Source: CAJQHT01 sp038123275 | Lineage (GTDB): Bacteria > Pseudomonadota > Alphaproteobacteria > Rickettsiales > UBA1997 | NCBI GenBank assembly: GCA_038123275.1 | Contig: JAYORG010000004.1 | Location: 66,328 to 130,327, forward strand | Direction: 5' to 3' | DNA length: 64,000 nt | In this document: positions 33,317 to 43,462 of the stretch, piece after piece | Position numbering within the stretch: the stretch's first letter is position 1 | Layout of the letters: each line of letters begins with the position of its first letter | Program-made: the position numbers and the translations under genes | The notes under the pieces: generated by a model | What the model was told of the DNA's origin: nothing | The model's database searches: none | The model's input: the letters and a program-made list of their open reading frames with translations, nothing else

Positions 33317-35038
33317 ATGGCTGTTGACACACAAAATATTGAGAGATCAATTGAATCAACCATAAAATCAATTTCGAAAAAAGACGATATTTCTTGTCAA
33401 TTTGGTGACTATGATTTGTGTTTTAATGAGTTAAATCAGAGTTACTTTTTGGGAAATAGAATTCATCTTCCAAAAGTAGGATCTGATTTAAAAGTTAGAT
33501 ATGTTGGCGATATGGCTGCTTTGTACTTAGGCTATCATAGTCAGATAACTCATGGTCATTATCAATTTAATGATCCACGCAAGCAAAAGTTATTTGATGA
33601 TTTTGAGAAGGCTAGATTAATAATATTGGGGTCAAATAAATATCTTGGCATTAAAGTTAATTTTCAAAATATCATTGAAAATGAGGTTGACCAAATATTA
33701 GAAATTTGGGATGTGCCATTTTTATTTATAAGAGAATTTTTATCAATTTTAAACAAAATTAAGATCGCTAACTTTAAAGGAAATATTTTAGATAAAATAA
33801 AAGAATTAGGAAAAATAATTAAAGAACAAGAAATTTTTGCTAAAGTTGTGGCTGATTTTATTCATGAAATAGATGATAAAAATCATCTATTAGAAGAAGA
33901 AAAAGAAGAAGAAAAAGAGTCTAGTGCAGGCTCTAAAAAAAGCCAAGCAGGAGATGATAATAAAGACTCATTACGTCAAGAAAGCGAAATAAATAACAAG
34001 CAAATAAGTCAAGATAATGAAGTTATAAAAACCAAAATAACAGATAATACCAAGCAAGTAATTACCCAAGGCTTAGGAATATTTGGTGGCTTTGAAAGTC
34101 AAGATAGTGAGATAAAATTTGTTAAAGAATATAAAATATTTACCAAAAAATATGACCAGATTACCAAACCTCTAGATTTATCATCTAAAAGTGAATTAAA
34201 GAAATTAAGAAAAGAGCTAGATTCAAAGATTCAAAATTTAGAAAAGATCTCTCATAAATTGAAATCTAAATTAAAAAGAAAACTACTTTCCAAGAAAATT
34301 ACTTTTAATGAATGTAATAAGGAGGAAGGTTTTATTGATCCCAAAAAACTTACTAAGTTGGTTACTAGCCCTTTAAAAAAAGATAATTATCTAGAGATTA
34401 AAGAAAATAATTATCAAGATACAATAATATCTTTTTTAATTGATAATTCAGGATCTATGCGAGGCACTCCAATTGTTATGAGCGCCATGGCTTGTGAATT
34501 GATAGCACAAATTTTGGAAAAGTTTTCAATAAAAACCGAAATATTAGGGTTTACTACTTCAAAATGGCATGGCGGGAAGTCAAAACAATTATGGCAAATG
34601 TCAGGAGGTTGCAAAAATCCAGGAAGATTAAGTGATTTACTTCATATTATTTATAAAAACTCTAGCCAGTCTCTAAAGAAGGCTAAAATGAATATGGCCT
34701 TAATGTTAAAAGAGGGAATCTTAAAAGAGAATATTGATGGAGAAGCTTTGTTATTCGCTGCAAAAAGACTTAAAATGCGCCCAGAAAATAGAAAAATTTT
34801 AATCATAATATCCGATGGCGCTCCAATTGATGACAGTACTAATTCTAATAATAATAAAGACATTTTAACCAATCATTTACATCATGTTATTTCGGTTTTA
34901 GAAAAGAAGTCAGATATTGAATTAGCAGCAATTGGGATTGGTCATGATGTTGGAAGTTTCTACAAAAACTCAATAATGATTAAAAATGTAGAAGATTTAG
35001 GAGATGAGATGATAAATAAAATGTGCGATTTGCTTTAG
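33317..35038 (+). CDS. cobT: CobT-like cobaltochelatase subunit with VWA domain
   Basis: This 573-residue protein has a CobT N-terminal region (LPKVGSDLKVRYVGDMAALYLGYHSQITHGHYQ), a long acidic and lysine-rich linker at about residues 195-240, and a C-terminal von Willebrand A domain with the MIDAS motif DNSGSMRG (Asp376, Ser378, Ser380) and IIISDGAPIDD. In CobNST, CobT with the AAA+ CobS drives cobalt insertion. In organisms without cobalamin synthesis, CobS/CobT pairs persist and probably act as an AAA+/VWA module on another target. No other cob gene is in the window. It converges with dacF, overlapping it by 4 bases. Confidence 0.85.
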   Translation: MAVDTQNIERSIESTIKSISKKDDISCQFGDYDLCFNELNQSYFLGNRIHLPKVGSDLKVRYVGDMAALYLGYHSQITHGHYQFNDPRKQKLFDDFEKARLIILGSNKYLGIKVNFQNIIENEVDQILEIWDVPFLFIREFLSILNKIKIANFKGNILDKIKELGKIIKEQEIFAKVVADFIHEIDDKNHLLEEEKEEEKESSAGSKKSQAGDDNKDSLRQESEINNKQISQDNEVIKTKITDNTKQVITQGLGIFGGFESQDSEIKFVKEYKIFTKKYDQITKPLDLSSKSELKKLRKELDSKIQNLEKISHKLKSKLKRKLLSKKITFNECNKEEGFIDPKKLTKLVTSPLKKDNYLEIKENNYQDTIISFLIDNSGSMRGTPIVMSAMACELIAQILEKFSIKTEILGFTTSKWHGGKSKQLWQMSGGCKNPGRLSDLLHIIYKNSSQSLKKAKMNMALMLKEGILKENIDGEALLFAAKRLKMRPENRKILIIISDGAPIDDSTNSNNNKDILTNHLHHVISVLEKKSDIELAAIGIGHDVGSFYKNSIMIKNVEDLGDEMINKMCDLL

Positions 35039-36231
35039 TCAGCAGCTTTTAGAACGTTATTAAATTTATATTTAAACACTATCCACATTCTTGAGAAATA
35101 ATTGGCTTTGTTAATATCCTCTTTGGCATAAAGAGGTATTTCTCTAGTTATTTTGTCGTCAATTTTAATTATTAATCTACCAATTTTCTGACCTTCTTTA
35201 ACGGGTGTAAAAATTGGATCTTGGTATTTTACTTCAAAATCTACATCATCAATTGTTTGATTTAAAGGCACATTAATAGCAACTTCATCTTTAGATATAA
35301 GATCTAACTTTTCTTTTTTGCCAAGCCAAACAGTAGCTTTAGCTACTGTTTCATCTTTAGAGAAAAGGGTAATTTTTTCAAAATTATCAAAGCCATAATC
35401 AAGCAATTGCATAATTGTTCTTTCTCTTTGTTTTGGATCAAGAGTATTATTAGCAATTCCCACTAAGCTTCTATTATTACGAGTTGCACTGCCAACAATG
35501 CCATAACCACCGTCGCTAGTATATCCAGTTTTCATGCCGGTAGCTCCTTCATAATCATTTTTAATTAATGGGTTGCGATTTCTTTGTGTTATATTACCAT
35601 AGGTAAATTCTCTAATAGAAAAATAATGTATAAATTGTGGAAATTCTGTGTGAATTCTACGGGTTAAAGTTGCTAAATCTCTAAGTGTCATGTAATGGCC
35701 GCTTTCATTTAAACCATGTGGATTTTTAAAGTTGCTATTATACATTCCAATACTTCTTGCGGTTTTGTTCATTAATTTAGCAAAAGATTTTATGCTGCCA
35801 GAAACACTTTGTGCCAAAGCAATAGATGAGTCATTTCCTGATACCACTATTAAGCCTGTGATTAATTCATCAATTGATACTACGTCCCCATGGTTTAAAA
35901 ACATGGTTGAGCCTTGCTTGCGCCAAGCATCTCTGCCGATTAAACATTGATTAGTTAGTTTTATGCCGTTTTTTTGCAACTCACGAAAGACAACATAGGC
36001 TGTCATTAATTTTGTCATTGAAGAGGGAGCAATTATTTCATCGGCATTTTTTTCTAACAAGATTTCTTCGCTATCTAGATCCATTAAAAGTAGATAATCT
36101 GCTTTTGCTAATTCTTCATATCTATTTTTAGCATCAGAGGTAAAGGCATTATTGATATTAAATAATATCAAAAAATTTACCATGCATGTAAGTAATATAT
36201 ATTTTAAAATGTAACTTGGTTTTAGGCGCAT
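35035..36231 (-). CDS. dacF: D-alanyl-D-alanine carboxypeptidase (DacF/PBP5 type)
   Basis: This 398-residue penicillin-binding protein has an N-terminal signal or anchor (ILLTCMVNFLILFNINNAF), the catalytic SxxK as Ser71-M-T-Lys74, SxN as Ser131-G-Asn133, and KTG at 234-236. A C-terminal PBP5-associated beta domain (PVKEGQKIGRLIIKID) is present. It trims the terminal D-Ala of peptidoglycan stem peptides in the periplasm. Two lipoprotein genes lie directly upstream on the same strand, an arrangement similar to rlpA-dacF in other alphaproteobacteria. Confidence 0.93.
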   Translation of the reverse strand: MRLKPSYILKYILLTCMVNFLILFNINNAFTSDAKNRYEELAKADYLLLMDLDSEEILLEKNADEIIAPSSMTKLMTAYVVFRELQKNGIKLTNQCLIGRDAWRKQGSTMFLNHGDVVSIDELITGLIVVSGNDSSIALAQSVSGSIKSFAKLMNKTARSIGMYNSNFKNPHGLNESGHYMTLRDLATLTRRIHTEFPQFIHYFSIREFTYGNITQRNRNPLIKNDYEGATGMKTGYTSDGGYGIVGSATRNNRSLVGIANNTLDPKQRERTIMQLLDYGFDNFEKITLFSKDETVAKATVWLGKKEKLDLISKDEVAINVPLNQTIDDVDFEVKYQDPIFTPVKEGQKIGRLIIKIDDKITREIPLYAKEDINKANYFSRMWIVFKYKFNNVLKAAD

Positions 36232-36237
36232 TTTATA

Positions 36238-37092
36238 TTAAAAAGTTGGGAGTGGTGGCAGGCCTTCTTCCTTCTCTTTTTTTCGAGAAAGTTCGTCCCT
36301 TTTTTGTGCTGCATCTATTGCTGTTTGTTTAATTGTTTCATTTATAATAGCTTGCTCTTCCTTCTTTGTTTTTTCCATGGCTTCTTTTGACCCCTCTTGT
36401 GTTGTTATTTCTCCCCCTTCCTCTTTGGTTATTTCTCCTTCTTCTTCTTCTTCTTTTATTTTTGCAATTAATAAATCAGCTATTCTTTGTCTTCTAATTT
36501 CTTCTTTTTCTTTAAGTAAAATCAAATTAATTTCTTTATTATCCATGTTTAAGTAATCATGAACATAATCAATGTTTTCTTGTAATATTTTGTGATCAAT
36601 TATGTCATATTGTTTTTCTGATAAGTTGGATTTAATGCCAAAATAATCATGTTTAGGTATTTTAATGTCATCAAAAGAGATAACATCTTTTTTGTAGGAT
36701 GTAGGATAATTTTTTGTTTCATAGGAAGCTTTAAAAATATCTGGATACATATTTTTCATATTTTGTCCATGCATAAAAGTGTCAAAATTTGGTAGAAAAT
36801 CTTGAGGGTTTGCTTTTAATTTTAATTTATCAGTATCAATAAAAGCAGATCTTACATAGTAGGTTCCATCGATGCCCATTATTTTTGCTGGATATTTCCA
36901 AGGAGCTTGTTTTACCTGTTGTATATTTTTAGCTTTAATTACTTGCTTGGAAGCGGAGCGCTCTCTGGCAGAGTTAATTCTATTAACTTGTGATCCATAC
37001 TTGTTCAAGAAGTTTTTATTATTTTGTTCAAGCGTATTAGAGCAGGATGTGCTTACCAATAATAGTAATATTGTAGTAAATAATTTGAGCAC
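36238..37092 (-). CDS. Putative lipoprotein of unknown function
   Basis: The GTG at 37092 is chosen as start. It lies 5 bases after the stop of the upstream gene and gives a clean lipoprotein signal (LKLFTTILLLLVSTSC). A longer frame from 37134 would overlap that gene by 38 bases. The mature part contains KAPWKYPAKIMGIDGTYYV-like sequence (APWKYPAKIMGIDGTYYVR) and a long acidic helical C-terminus with E-rich stretches (KEEEEEGEITKEEGGEITT). No family was recognised. It sits between the SPOR protein and dacF, so a cell-wall role is plausible but not shown. Confidence 0.6.
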   Translation of the reverse strand: MLKLFTTILLLLVSTSCSNTLEQNNKNFLNKYGSQVNRINSARERSASKQVIKAKNIQQVKQAPWKYPAKIMGIDGTYYVRSAFIDTDKLKLKANPQDFLPNFDTFMHGQNMKNMYPDIFKASYETKNYPTSYKKDVISFDDIKIPKHDYFGIKSNLSEKQYDIIDHKILQENIDYVHDYLNMDNKEINLILLKEKEEIRRQRIADLLIAKIKEEEEEGEITKEEGGEITTQEGSKEAMEKTKKEEQAIINETIKQTAIDAAQKRDELSRKKEKEEGLPPLPTF

Positions 37093-37096
37093 AATA

Positions 37097-37804
37097 TTAT
37101 TTAATTTTAGTGATAAAAGCGTCTTTAAAACCATTGCTTCTAGCTTTTTTTAGTAAAATTCTAGCTTCATTCTTATCCTTTACAGGACCTAGTAAAATTT
37201 TATGCAGTATTTTATTGCCAGTTTTTATTTCTTTAATAAGGCCATTAGAAAATTTTTGTCCTTTAGCCAAAGTTTCATTAGCACCTTTTTTTGAAATATA
37301 AGAACCAACTTGAACAAAAAGACCTTTTAAACTTTTATTTTTAGAGGTTTTATAAATTTTATTTATAGGTTCATCCATTTCTTTTTGTGCTTGTTGGATT
37401 TCTTCCTTTTCATCTTCGTTCAGGTTGTATTCCACTACTTCCTCTTCTAAGTTTTGGGTAAGTTTGTTAGATTCAATCAAAGGCTCTGTTGCTGGTCCAA
37501 AGTTGGACTCATAATCATCCTCTATTTTGCCAACTACTAGTTGATCATTAGTGTTGTAAGAGTTGTAATTTTGATTTTGTGGTTGAGTATTTTGATTTTG
37601 CTGTTCATACATTAATTGCGAATTATAAATTGGAATTTGACGTTTTATGGGGCGATAGTTTCCATTTACATCAACAATTCTTATTTGTGATTCTTGGTTT
37701 TGTGTTTCATCATTTTTAGAAAACTTTTTCTTAAGATCTGCAAAGCTGCAAGAAGAAATTAAAGAACAAAATAAGATTGATATGGATATTTTTTTAATTA
37801 ACAT
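37097..37804 (-). CDS. SPOR-domain lipoprotein
   Basis: This 235-residue protein has a lipoprotein signal (ISILFCSLISSC) and a Q/N-rich linker (YEQQNQNTQPQNQNYNSYN). The C-terminal SPOR domain at about residues 163-235 carries LFVQVGSYISKKGANETLAKG, HKILLGPVKDKNEARILLKKA and a terminal DAFITKI. SPOR domains bind denuded glycan strands at division septa. The N-terminal half has VDVNGNYRPIKRQIP, and no double-psi beta-barrel like that of RlpA was recognised. It leads the three-gene set ending with dacF. Confidence 0.85.
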   Translation of the reverse strand: MLIKKISISILFCSLISSCSFADLKKKFSKNDETQNQESQIRIVDVNGNYRPIKRQIPIYNSQLMYEQQNQNTQPQNQNYNSYNTNDQLVVGKIEDDYESNFGPATEPLIESNKLTQNLEEEVVEYNLNEDEKEEIQQAQKEMDEPINKIYKTSKNKSLKGLFVQVGSYISKKGANETLAKGQKFSNGLIKEIKTGNKILHKILLGPVKDKNEARILLKKARSNGFKDAFITKIK

Positions 37805-37977
37805 TTCTAATCTATATGAGGATTGTTATTAACCAGTTCATAAATGCTACAACCCTAAGACTAAAGTTGCTCAAATAAAAAGCAATTTCAAAAACTTTTA
37901 TTTAATCGATTTATGTAAAAGGTGCGCTAAAAGATACATTTAACTGCCTTTACATAAAATTTAATTTTCTAGATATC

Positions 37978-40101
37978 ATGACGCAAGAGCTTAACAAGCA
38001 ACAAAAAGAAGCAGTTTTACATCAGCTGGGCCCATTGCTAGTATTGGCTGGGGCTGGAACTGGCAAAACTAAAGTATTAACAGGAAGAATTATTAATATT
38101 ATCAATTCTTACCAGGCAGCTCCATATCAAATTTTAGCAGTTACTTTTACTAATAAGGCTGCTTTTGAAATGAAACAAAGAATAGCAAGTGAAATTGGCG
38201 ATGAGGCTAATAATATTTGGGCGGGCACATTTCATTCTATTGCCAGTAGAATTATTAAAAGACATCCAGAAGTAGTTGGCTTAAAATCAGATTTTACCAT
38301 CATCGATTCTGACGATCAATTGCGTTTAATTAAGCAAATATTAAATGAGTTAGAAATAGACACTAAAGATCACCCTCCCAAGAACTATCTTTATCAAATT
38401 GAAAGATTTAAAGATAAAGCTTTACGGGCTCATAATATTTCTAGTGGTAATTTTGATGCTTACAATTTGCCTAAATTGGCAGAAATTTATTTATCCTATC
38501 AAGATAGACTTAAAAGTTTAAACGCTGCAGATTTTGGTGATTTATTACTTTACAATTTAGAAATTTTTAGGAATTCTCCTGATATTTTAGAATATTATCA
38601 AAAGAAATTTCATTACATCTTAGTTGATGAATATCAAGATACTAATAACAGCCAATATCAATGGTTATTGCAATTGGCTGGCAAGGATCAAAATATTTGT
38701 GCTGTTGGTGATGATGATCAGTCCATATATTCTTGGCGTGGCGCGCAAGTAAAGAATATCTTAAAATTTGAAAAAGATTTTAAAAATACTAAGATTATTA
38801 GATTAGAGCAAAATTATCGCTCTACTTCTAATATCTTAAAATGTGCAGCTCATGTCATAAAAAATAACTCTAATCGTCATGATAAAACTTTATGGAGTGA
38901 TGAAGTTGATGGTGAAAAAGTAAAGCTTTTATCTTTTATTGACGAGAGAGCAGAAGCCAATGAAGTGGCTAAAATTATTGATTGTCTACAGGCCAAAATC
39001 AAATTAAACGATGTTGCTATTTTGGTTAGGGCTGGTTATCAAACCCGTTCCTTCGAAGAAGCTTTTATTGCTAATTCTTTGCCTTACAGAATTATTGGTG
39101 GTTTACGTTTTTTTGAAAGAAGAGAAATTAAGGATGTTATTGCTTATTTAAGAGTTATTTTTAATGACAGCGATGATTTAGCTTTGCAAAGAATAATTAA
39201 TTTACCCAGAAGAGGAGTTGGTAATGTTACGATTAGGAAGTTACTACAAGAAGGCCGTGATACTAATTCATCTTTATTTTTAAGCGTAAAAAGAGCGGTG
39301 GAATCTTCTAGTATTAAAGGCAAAACAAAAGAAGCATTAGGTAAATTTATTGCTGATATTTTAAGATTCAAAGAGCTTGCCAGCAGCAATAAGTTAGATG
39401 AGTTAGTAAAAAGTATTTTAAATGATTCTGGATATTTGGCTATGTGGAAAAATGAAAAAACTCCAGATAGTGTTAATAGAGTTGAAAATTTAAAAGAATT
39501 TGTATCAAGCTTGGAAGAATTTCCCAGTCTAGCAGAATTTCTAGAGCATGTTAGTTTAGTAACAAATAGTGAAAAAGATACCTTGTCAAAAGATATGGTT
39601 AATATCATGACGGTACATAGTGCCAAAGGTTTAGAGTTTAATACAATTTTTGTTCCTGGTCTTGAAGAGGGGGTTTTTCCAAGCTCTAGATCAGTTGAAG
39701 AAAGAAATGGCCTAGAAGAAGAAAGAAGATTATTTTATGTAGCAATGACCCGGGCCCAAAAAGATCTCTATTTAAGCCATGCACAAAATAGAGTAGTTTT
39801 TGGCAGTTTTCAGCCTAGCTTACCTTCAAGGTTTTTAAGTGAATTACCAGAAGATATTTTAGAAAATAGGTCAATGGATAATTTTCATTTTGGCTTAAAT
39901 GATAATTTTAGCACTAGAAATTCTAGCAACAATTCTAAAAAAATTAATGAAGAATCAGATAATGGTTTTTTACATAAAAGAATCTTTCACCAGAAATTTG
40001 GTTACGGCAAAGTAGTAGAAATTAATGGCGATAAATTAGAAATTATTTTCGAAAAAACTGGCCCTAAAACAGTCATTAAAGCTTTTGTTAAGTTGACCTA
40101 A
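37978..40101 (+). CDS. uvrD: UvrD/PcrA-family DNA helicase
   Basis: This 707-residue superfamily 1A helicase has the Q motif LNKQQKEAV, Walker A GAGTGKT (25-31), motif Ia AVTFTNKAAFEMKQR, Walker B LVDEYQDTN, motif III GDDDQSIYSWRGA, motif IV LEQNYRST, motif V MTVHSAKGLEFNTIFVPGLEEG and motif VI EERRLFYVAMTRAQKDLYL. A C-terminal PcrA/UvrD tudor-like part (GYGKVVEINGDKLEIIF) is present. It unwinds DNA in excision and mismatch repair and clears RecA. Length is normal. It is followed by a repeat element and a strong terminator. Confidence 0.95.
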   Translation: MTQELNKQQKEAVLHQLGPLLVLAGAGTGKTKVLTGRIINIINSYQAAPYQILAVTFTNKAAFEMKQRIASEIGDEANNIWAGTFHSIASRIIKRHPEVVGLKSDFTIIDSDDQLRLIKQILNELEIDTKDHPPKNYLYQIERFKDKALRAHNISSGNFDAYNLPKLAEIYLSYQDRLKSLNAADFGDLLLYNLEIFRNSPDILEYYQKKFHYILVDEYQDTNNSQYQWLLQLAGKDQNICAVGDDDQSIYSWRGAQVKNILKFEKDFKNTKIIRLEQNYRSTSNILKCAAHVIKNNSNRHDKTLWSDEVDGEKVKLLSFIDERAEANEVAKIIDCLQAKIKLNDVAILVRAGYQTRSFEEAFIANSLPYRIIGGLRFFERREIKDVIAYLRVIFNDSDDLALQRIINLPRRGVGNVTIRKLLQEGRDTNSSLFLSVKRAVESSSIKGKTKEALGKFIADILRFKELASSNKLDELVKSILNDSGYLAMWKNEKTPDSVNRVENLKEFVSSLEEFPSLAEFLEHVSLVTNSEKDTLSKDMVNIMTVHSAKGLEFNTIFVPGLEEGVFPSSRSVEERNGLEEERRLFYVAMTRAQKDLYLSHAQNRVVFGSFQPSLPSRFLSELPEDILENRSMDNFHFGLNDNFSTRNSSNNSKKINEESDNGFLHKRIFHQKFGYGKVVEINGDKLEIIFEKTGPKTVIKAFVKLT

Positions 40102-40111
40102 ATCTCCAGTT

Positions 40112-40331
40112 CCTGACAGATTGGGGTCAGTATTTACTCTGACCCTTATTGAAGAGGCGAAGTCAGGAGTCAACATTTAAGAGGCTTTAACACTACACAA
40201 CCTCCCCGCAATTACAGACTTGCATCATATTAACATTGTATTTGCCACATCCCGGCTTCGCCACATAAGCGAGGGGGTCAAAGCAAAATATCTACTAACT
40301 AAAAGTTAGTAGATATTTAGTCATTGACCCC
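40112..40331. repeat. GGGGTCA palindromic repeat element, copy A
   Basis: About 220 bp downstream of uvrD, similar in reverse complement to copy B at 61290-61553. It contains a perfect hairpin TATCTACTAACTAAAAGTTAGTAGATA. The ends read GATTGGGGTCA and GTCATTGACCCC. A middle segment (ATCCCGGCTTCGCCACA) is shared with B. Copy A has lost most of the second terminal hairpin. No ORF lies within. Confidence 0.85.
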
Positions 40332-40353
40332 GATTGGATGATGGGTCTGGTTG

Positions 40354-40392
40354 AAAAAAACAATTGTGCTCAGTGAGCACAATTGTTTTTTT
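40354..40392. terminator. Bidirectional intrinsic terminator between uvrD and the acyl-CoA ligase gene
   Basis: A perfect palindrome with arms CAATTGTGCTCA and TGAGCACAATTG is flanked by seven A residues on the left and seven T residues on the right. It lies between two convergent genes and can serve both. Confidence 0.9.
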
Positions 40393-40444
40393 AAGAAAAA
40401 ACCTGGAGATAAATAGTGAATTTATGTTTGTAGAATCTTATTTT

Positions 40445-42205
40445 TTAAAGATAAAACTTATCAATAATATTGTGGTATTTTTTTTCTAGGGCGCTTCTTT
40501 TTAATTTCATAGAAGGAGTTAAATCTCCATTTTCAATGGATAATTCATCCAAAATTAACTCGAATTTTCTAATCTTTTCCCAGTCATTTAAACTTTGATT
40601 TATTTTATTAATTAACTCTCTAATTTTATTTTGAATTACTTCTTTAGTAAGAAATTCTTTATCATTTAAGTTACTCATTCTAAATCTTTTTTTATGAGTT
40701 TCTAAATTTTCAAAATCAGGAAATAATAAAGTGCAGACACATTTTCTTCCTTCGGCAATTACTAAAGCGGCACTTAAAAAGGGACAATATTGTAGCAATT
40801 TTTGTTCAATTGGCACGGGGCTAACATATTTTCCCCCAGCTGTTTTAAATAATTCTTTTTTTCTTCCCAAAATTGTAATAAATCCATCATTATCAATTGA
40901 GGCTAAATCTCCAGTTTTTAGCCAACCATTTTTATCAATTGTTGCATTAGTTTTTGCTTTATTATTGTGGTAACCTTTCATTACACAAGGACCTTTTGCT
41001 AATAACTCACCATCTTGAATTTTAACTTTTATGTTAGGAAAAACTTTGCCAACAGTTCCAATTTTTTTAGCATTTTTTTGGTTGGCAGATATCACCGGAG
41101 ATGTTTCTGTTAGACCATATCCAATAAATAGATTAATTCCAATATTATTAAAAAACTGTTCTAAATTTTTAGATACAGGAGCACCACCACAAATCATCAT
41201 TCTTAAATTACCGCCAAGACCGTCGGTTAATTTTTGGTAAACTAGCTTTTTAAATAAGCAGTTTAATGGAACCTTTCTAATGTCAGGATTGGTTTTTAAT
41301 GCTAATTTAAAAGCCAGATTACCAATTGCTTTTTTTAAGAAGCTGGCTTTCATTAGGCCATCATTCATTTTAGCATAGGTTTTTTCAAGCATTCTTGGAA
41401 CAACCGTCATAATGGTTGGCTTTATTTCTTTAAGTAAATTCCCAATATTCTTTGGGTCATCAGCAAAGTAAATACAAATGCCTTTTGAGATATAAAAGCT
41501 CATTACCATTCCTTCAAAAATATGAGCTAAAGGTAAAAATGACAAAGCAATATCTTGATTATGTTTTAATGGAAAGAATTTATCAGCTCCCTTAATTTGA
41601 GTAACCAAATTATCATGTGTTATCTCAACTCCTTTTGGAGTTCCGGTGGAGCCACTTGTGTAAATTATTGTAGCAATGTCTTGTTTTTTAACTTTTTTAG
41701 CTAATTTCTTGTAAGGCTCTTGGTTTTTATTAAGAGAATCACCACCAATATTTAATAGTTCATCAACGCTAATAATATTCTTATTTCTTTTGTTACTTTT
41801 AAAACCAAAAGTAATGATTTTCTTAAATTTAACTTTTGATTCTAGTAGAAATTGTAGATTTTTTTTGCTGTCACAAAAGAAGAAATTAATTTTAGCATCT
41901 TTTATTTGAAATAATAAGTTTTCGCTAGATATGTTGGCAAATATGGGAACAGATATGCCGCCACAACTTATTGAAGCAAAATTAAACATTAGCCAAATTG
42001 GGCTAGGGTTAGCCATAATACCCAAAGTTTGATCTTTTTCTAACCCTATTTTTTGTAAAGATAGGGCAAGTCTGCGAATGCTTTTAGTAAATTCTTTACT
42101 AGAAATGCTATGCCACTCATTATTTTTTAAAAAATTAAAAGCTCTAGGGTTATCATATTCTTGATCAACATAATTGATCATTTCTACTAAGTTAGTAAAT
42201 TTCAT
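40445..42205 (-). CDS. AMP-binding long-chain acyl-CoA ligase
   Basis: This 586-residue adenylate-forming enzyme has the P-loop-like motif IIYTSGSTGTPKGVEITH, FLPLAHIFEG, GYGLTETSPVIS and LKTGDLASIDNDGFITILGRKKELFKTAGGKYVSP (motif with the C-terminal hinge). The spacing fits the FadD15/FAA group of long-chain acyl-CoA synthetases. It activates fatty acids with ATP and CoA at the membrane face. In a host-associated cell it could recruit scavenged fatty acids. It is 13 bp downstream of the M48 protease gene. Confidence 0.9.
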   Translation of the reverse strand: MKFTNLVEMINYVDQEYDNPRAFNFLKNNEWHSISSKEFTKSIRRLALSLQKIGLEKDQTLGIMANPSPIWLMFNFASISCGGISVPIFANISSENLLFQIKDAKINFFFCDSKKNLQFLLESKVKFKKIITFGFKSNKRNKNIISVDELLNIGGDSLNKNQEPYKKLAKKVKKQDIATIIYTSGSTGTPKGVEITHDNLVTQIKGADKFFPLKHNQDIALSFLPLAHIFEGMVMSFYISKGICIYFADDPKNIGNLLKEIKPTIMTVVPRMLEKTYAKMNDGLMKASFLKKAIGNLAFKLALKTNPDIRKVPLNCLFKKLVYQKLTDGLGGNLRMMICGGAPVSKNLEQFFNNIGINLFIGYGLTETSPVISANQKNAKKIGTVGKVFPNIKVKIQDGELLAKGPCVMKGYHNNKAKTNATIDKNGWLKTGDLASIDNDGFITILGRKKELFKTAGGKYVSPVPIEQKLLQYCPFLSAALVIAEGRKCVCTLLFPDFENLETHKKRFRMSNLNDKEFLTKEVIQNKIRELINKINQSLNDWEKIRKFELILDELSIENGDLTPSMKLKRSALEKKYHNIIDKFYL

Positions 42206-42218
42206 AACCAGCCATTAT

Positions 42219-43382
42219 TTATTCATTAGATTGGTCAAGCACAGGTAAGAATTTTTTGCCCAATTCAAAAAGAAATTCAAGTTTTTCATAAAAGTAAGAA
42301 ATTTTTTGGAATAATATTTCATGATTATCAATTAAGTAATATTTAATCAGAACATCTGCTGAGCTAGCTTTTGCACTGGCAGAGCAAATAATAACCAAAA
42401 CTAGTAAGGCAAGATAGTTAGAAATAGAGCTAGAAATTAAAGGTCTAATAGTTTTGTTTTTCCTAGCCACTCTTTCAACTTTTGCAATTCTGCTATCGGT
42501 ATTGGGATGAGTTGAAAATAAAGTTAAATAACCATTACTACCAAATAAAGATAATGCTACGGCCATGTTGTGGCCTCCAAAAGCTTGCGCTGCTTGTTTG
42601 TCACAGCGATATTCAATTGACCTACTGATAAATCTTCTAATAAATTCATAAAGGTTAGATACTATCTTCCTTTCAAAAAGTGTAACAATTTTGTTTATTG
42701 TTGAGTAAATAAACATAACAATATCAAACAAAATACGGCTTCTTACTCTAACATACCCCAAAATAGTTAGCGGCAATCTAATCATTAATTCTAATGTTTT
42801 AGACACTAAATTAGTTACTTTTTCATTGGTAATAATTAACAATGCTGGCAAATAATCTTTATTAACAAGATGAGACATTTCATGACCCATAATACTTCTC
42901 AAGGTTAACAAAAACTCTCTTGGATCTTTGCTGTTATTAGAGGCGTGATGAATTATTCCTTTAGTTAAAACAATTACCTTTTTGCTTAACCCTCCAACAG
43001 CAAAGGCGTTAATTTCACCACTACTAGAGACATAAAGTTTAACATCTGTTCGGCCAAATTTATCTTGAACTTGTTTAAAGATTGGATCTAGAAAATCCAT
43101 GCCTTTTAATGATTCATATTTTTTGCAATCTTTTAGAGCAGACCTCAAAGAAAAGCCAAAGATAAAATCTAAAAATAGGTAAAATATCATTAAAAAGCTA
43201 ATGATAAAAACTAGAAAAGTAAGTATTAAATTAAAGTTAATGTAAGAGAGCTTTTCTAAAATAAAATCTTGTTTGAAATGTGCCAACAGTGCTATTATTG
43301 CTACGAACGGCGTTAGCAAAATAATAAAATTAATTATTGTTAGAATATAAACAATTATTAAGTTAAGAGGTTTAGCGAACAC
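42219..43382 (-). CDS. M48 family zinc metalloprotease (HtpX-like)
   Basis: This 387-residue membrane protease has two N-terminal helices (about 9-34 and 52-78), the zinc motif HEMSH at 167-171 and a downstream glutamate ligand in EYRCDKQAAQAFGG. A final hydrophobic segment lies around residues 325-345. The segment STHPNTDSRIAKVE after the active site is typical of HtpX. It would degrade misfolded membrane proteins with its active site in the cytosol. Length is somewhat greater than classic HtpX (about 290), because of extra sequence in the middle and at the C-terminus. It is divergent from kdsA. Confidence 0.85.
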   Translation of the reverse strand: MFAKPLNLIIVYILTIINFIILLTPFVAIIALLAHFKQDFILEKLSYINFNLILTFLVFIISFLMIFYLFLDFIFGFSLRSALKDCKKYESLKGMDFLDPIFKQVQDKFGRTDVKLYVSSSGEINAFAVGGLSKKVIVLTKGIIHHASNNSKDPREFLLTLRSIMGHEMSHLVNKDYLPALLIITNEKVTNLVSKTLELMIRLPLTILGYVRVRSRILFDIVMFIYSTINKIVTLFERKIVSNLYEFIRRFISRSIEYRCDKQAAQAFGGHNMAVALSLFGSNGYLTLFSTHPNTDSRIAKVERVARKNKTIRPLISSSISNYLALLVLVIICSASAKASSADVLIKYYLIDNHEILFQKISYFYEKLEFLFELGKKFLPVLDQSNE

Positions 43383-43462
43383 GAAAAAAACAAATGAATT
43401 TGCAAATTTAAGAGTATATGTTTAAATGGTATCTTTAATAAAGTAAAATAATAATTAATAGC

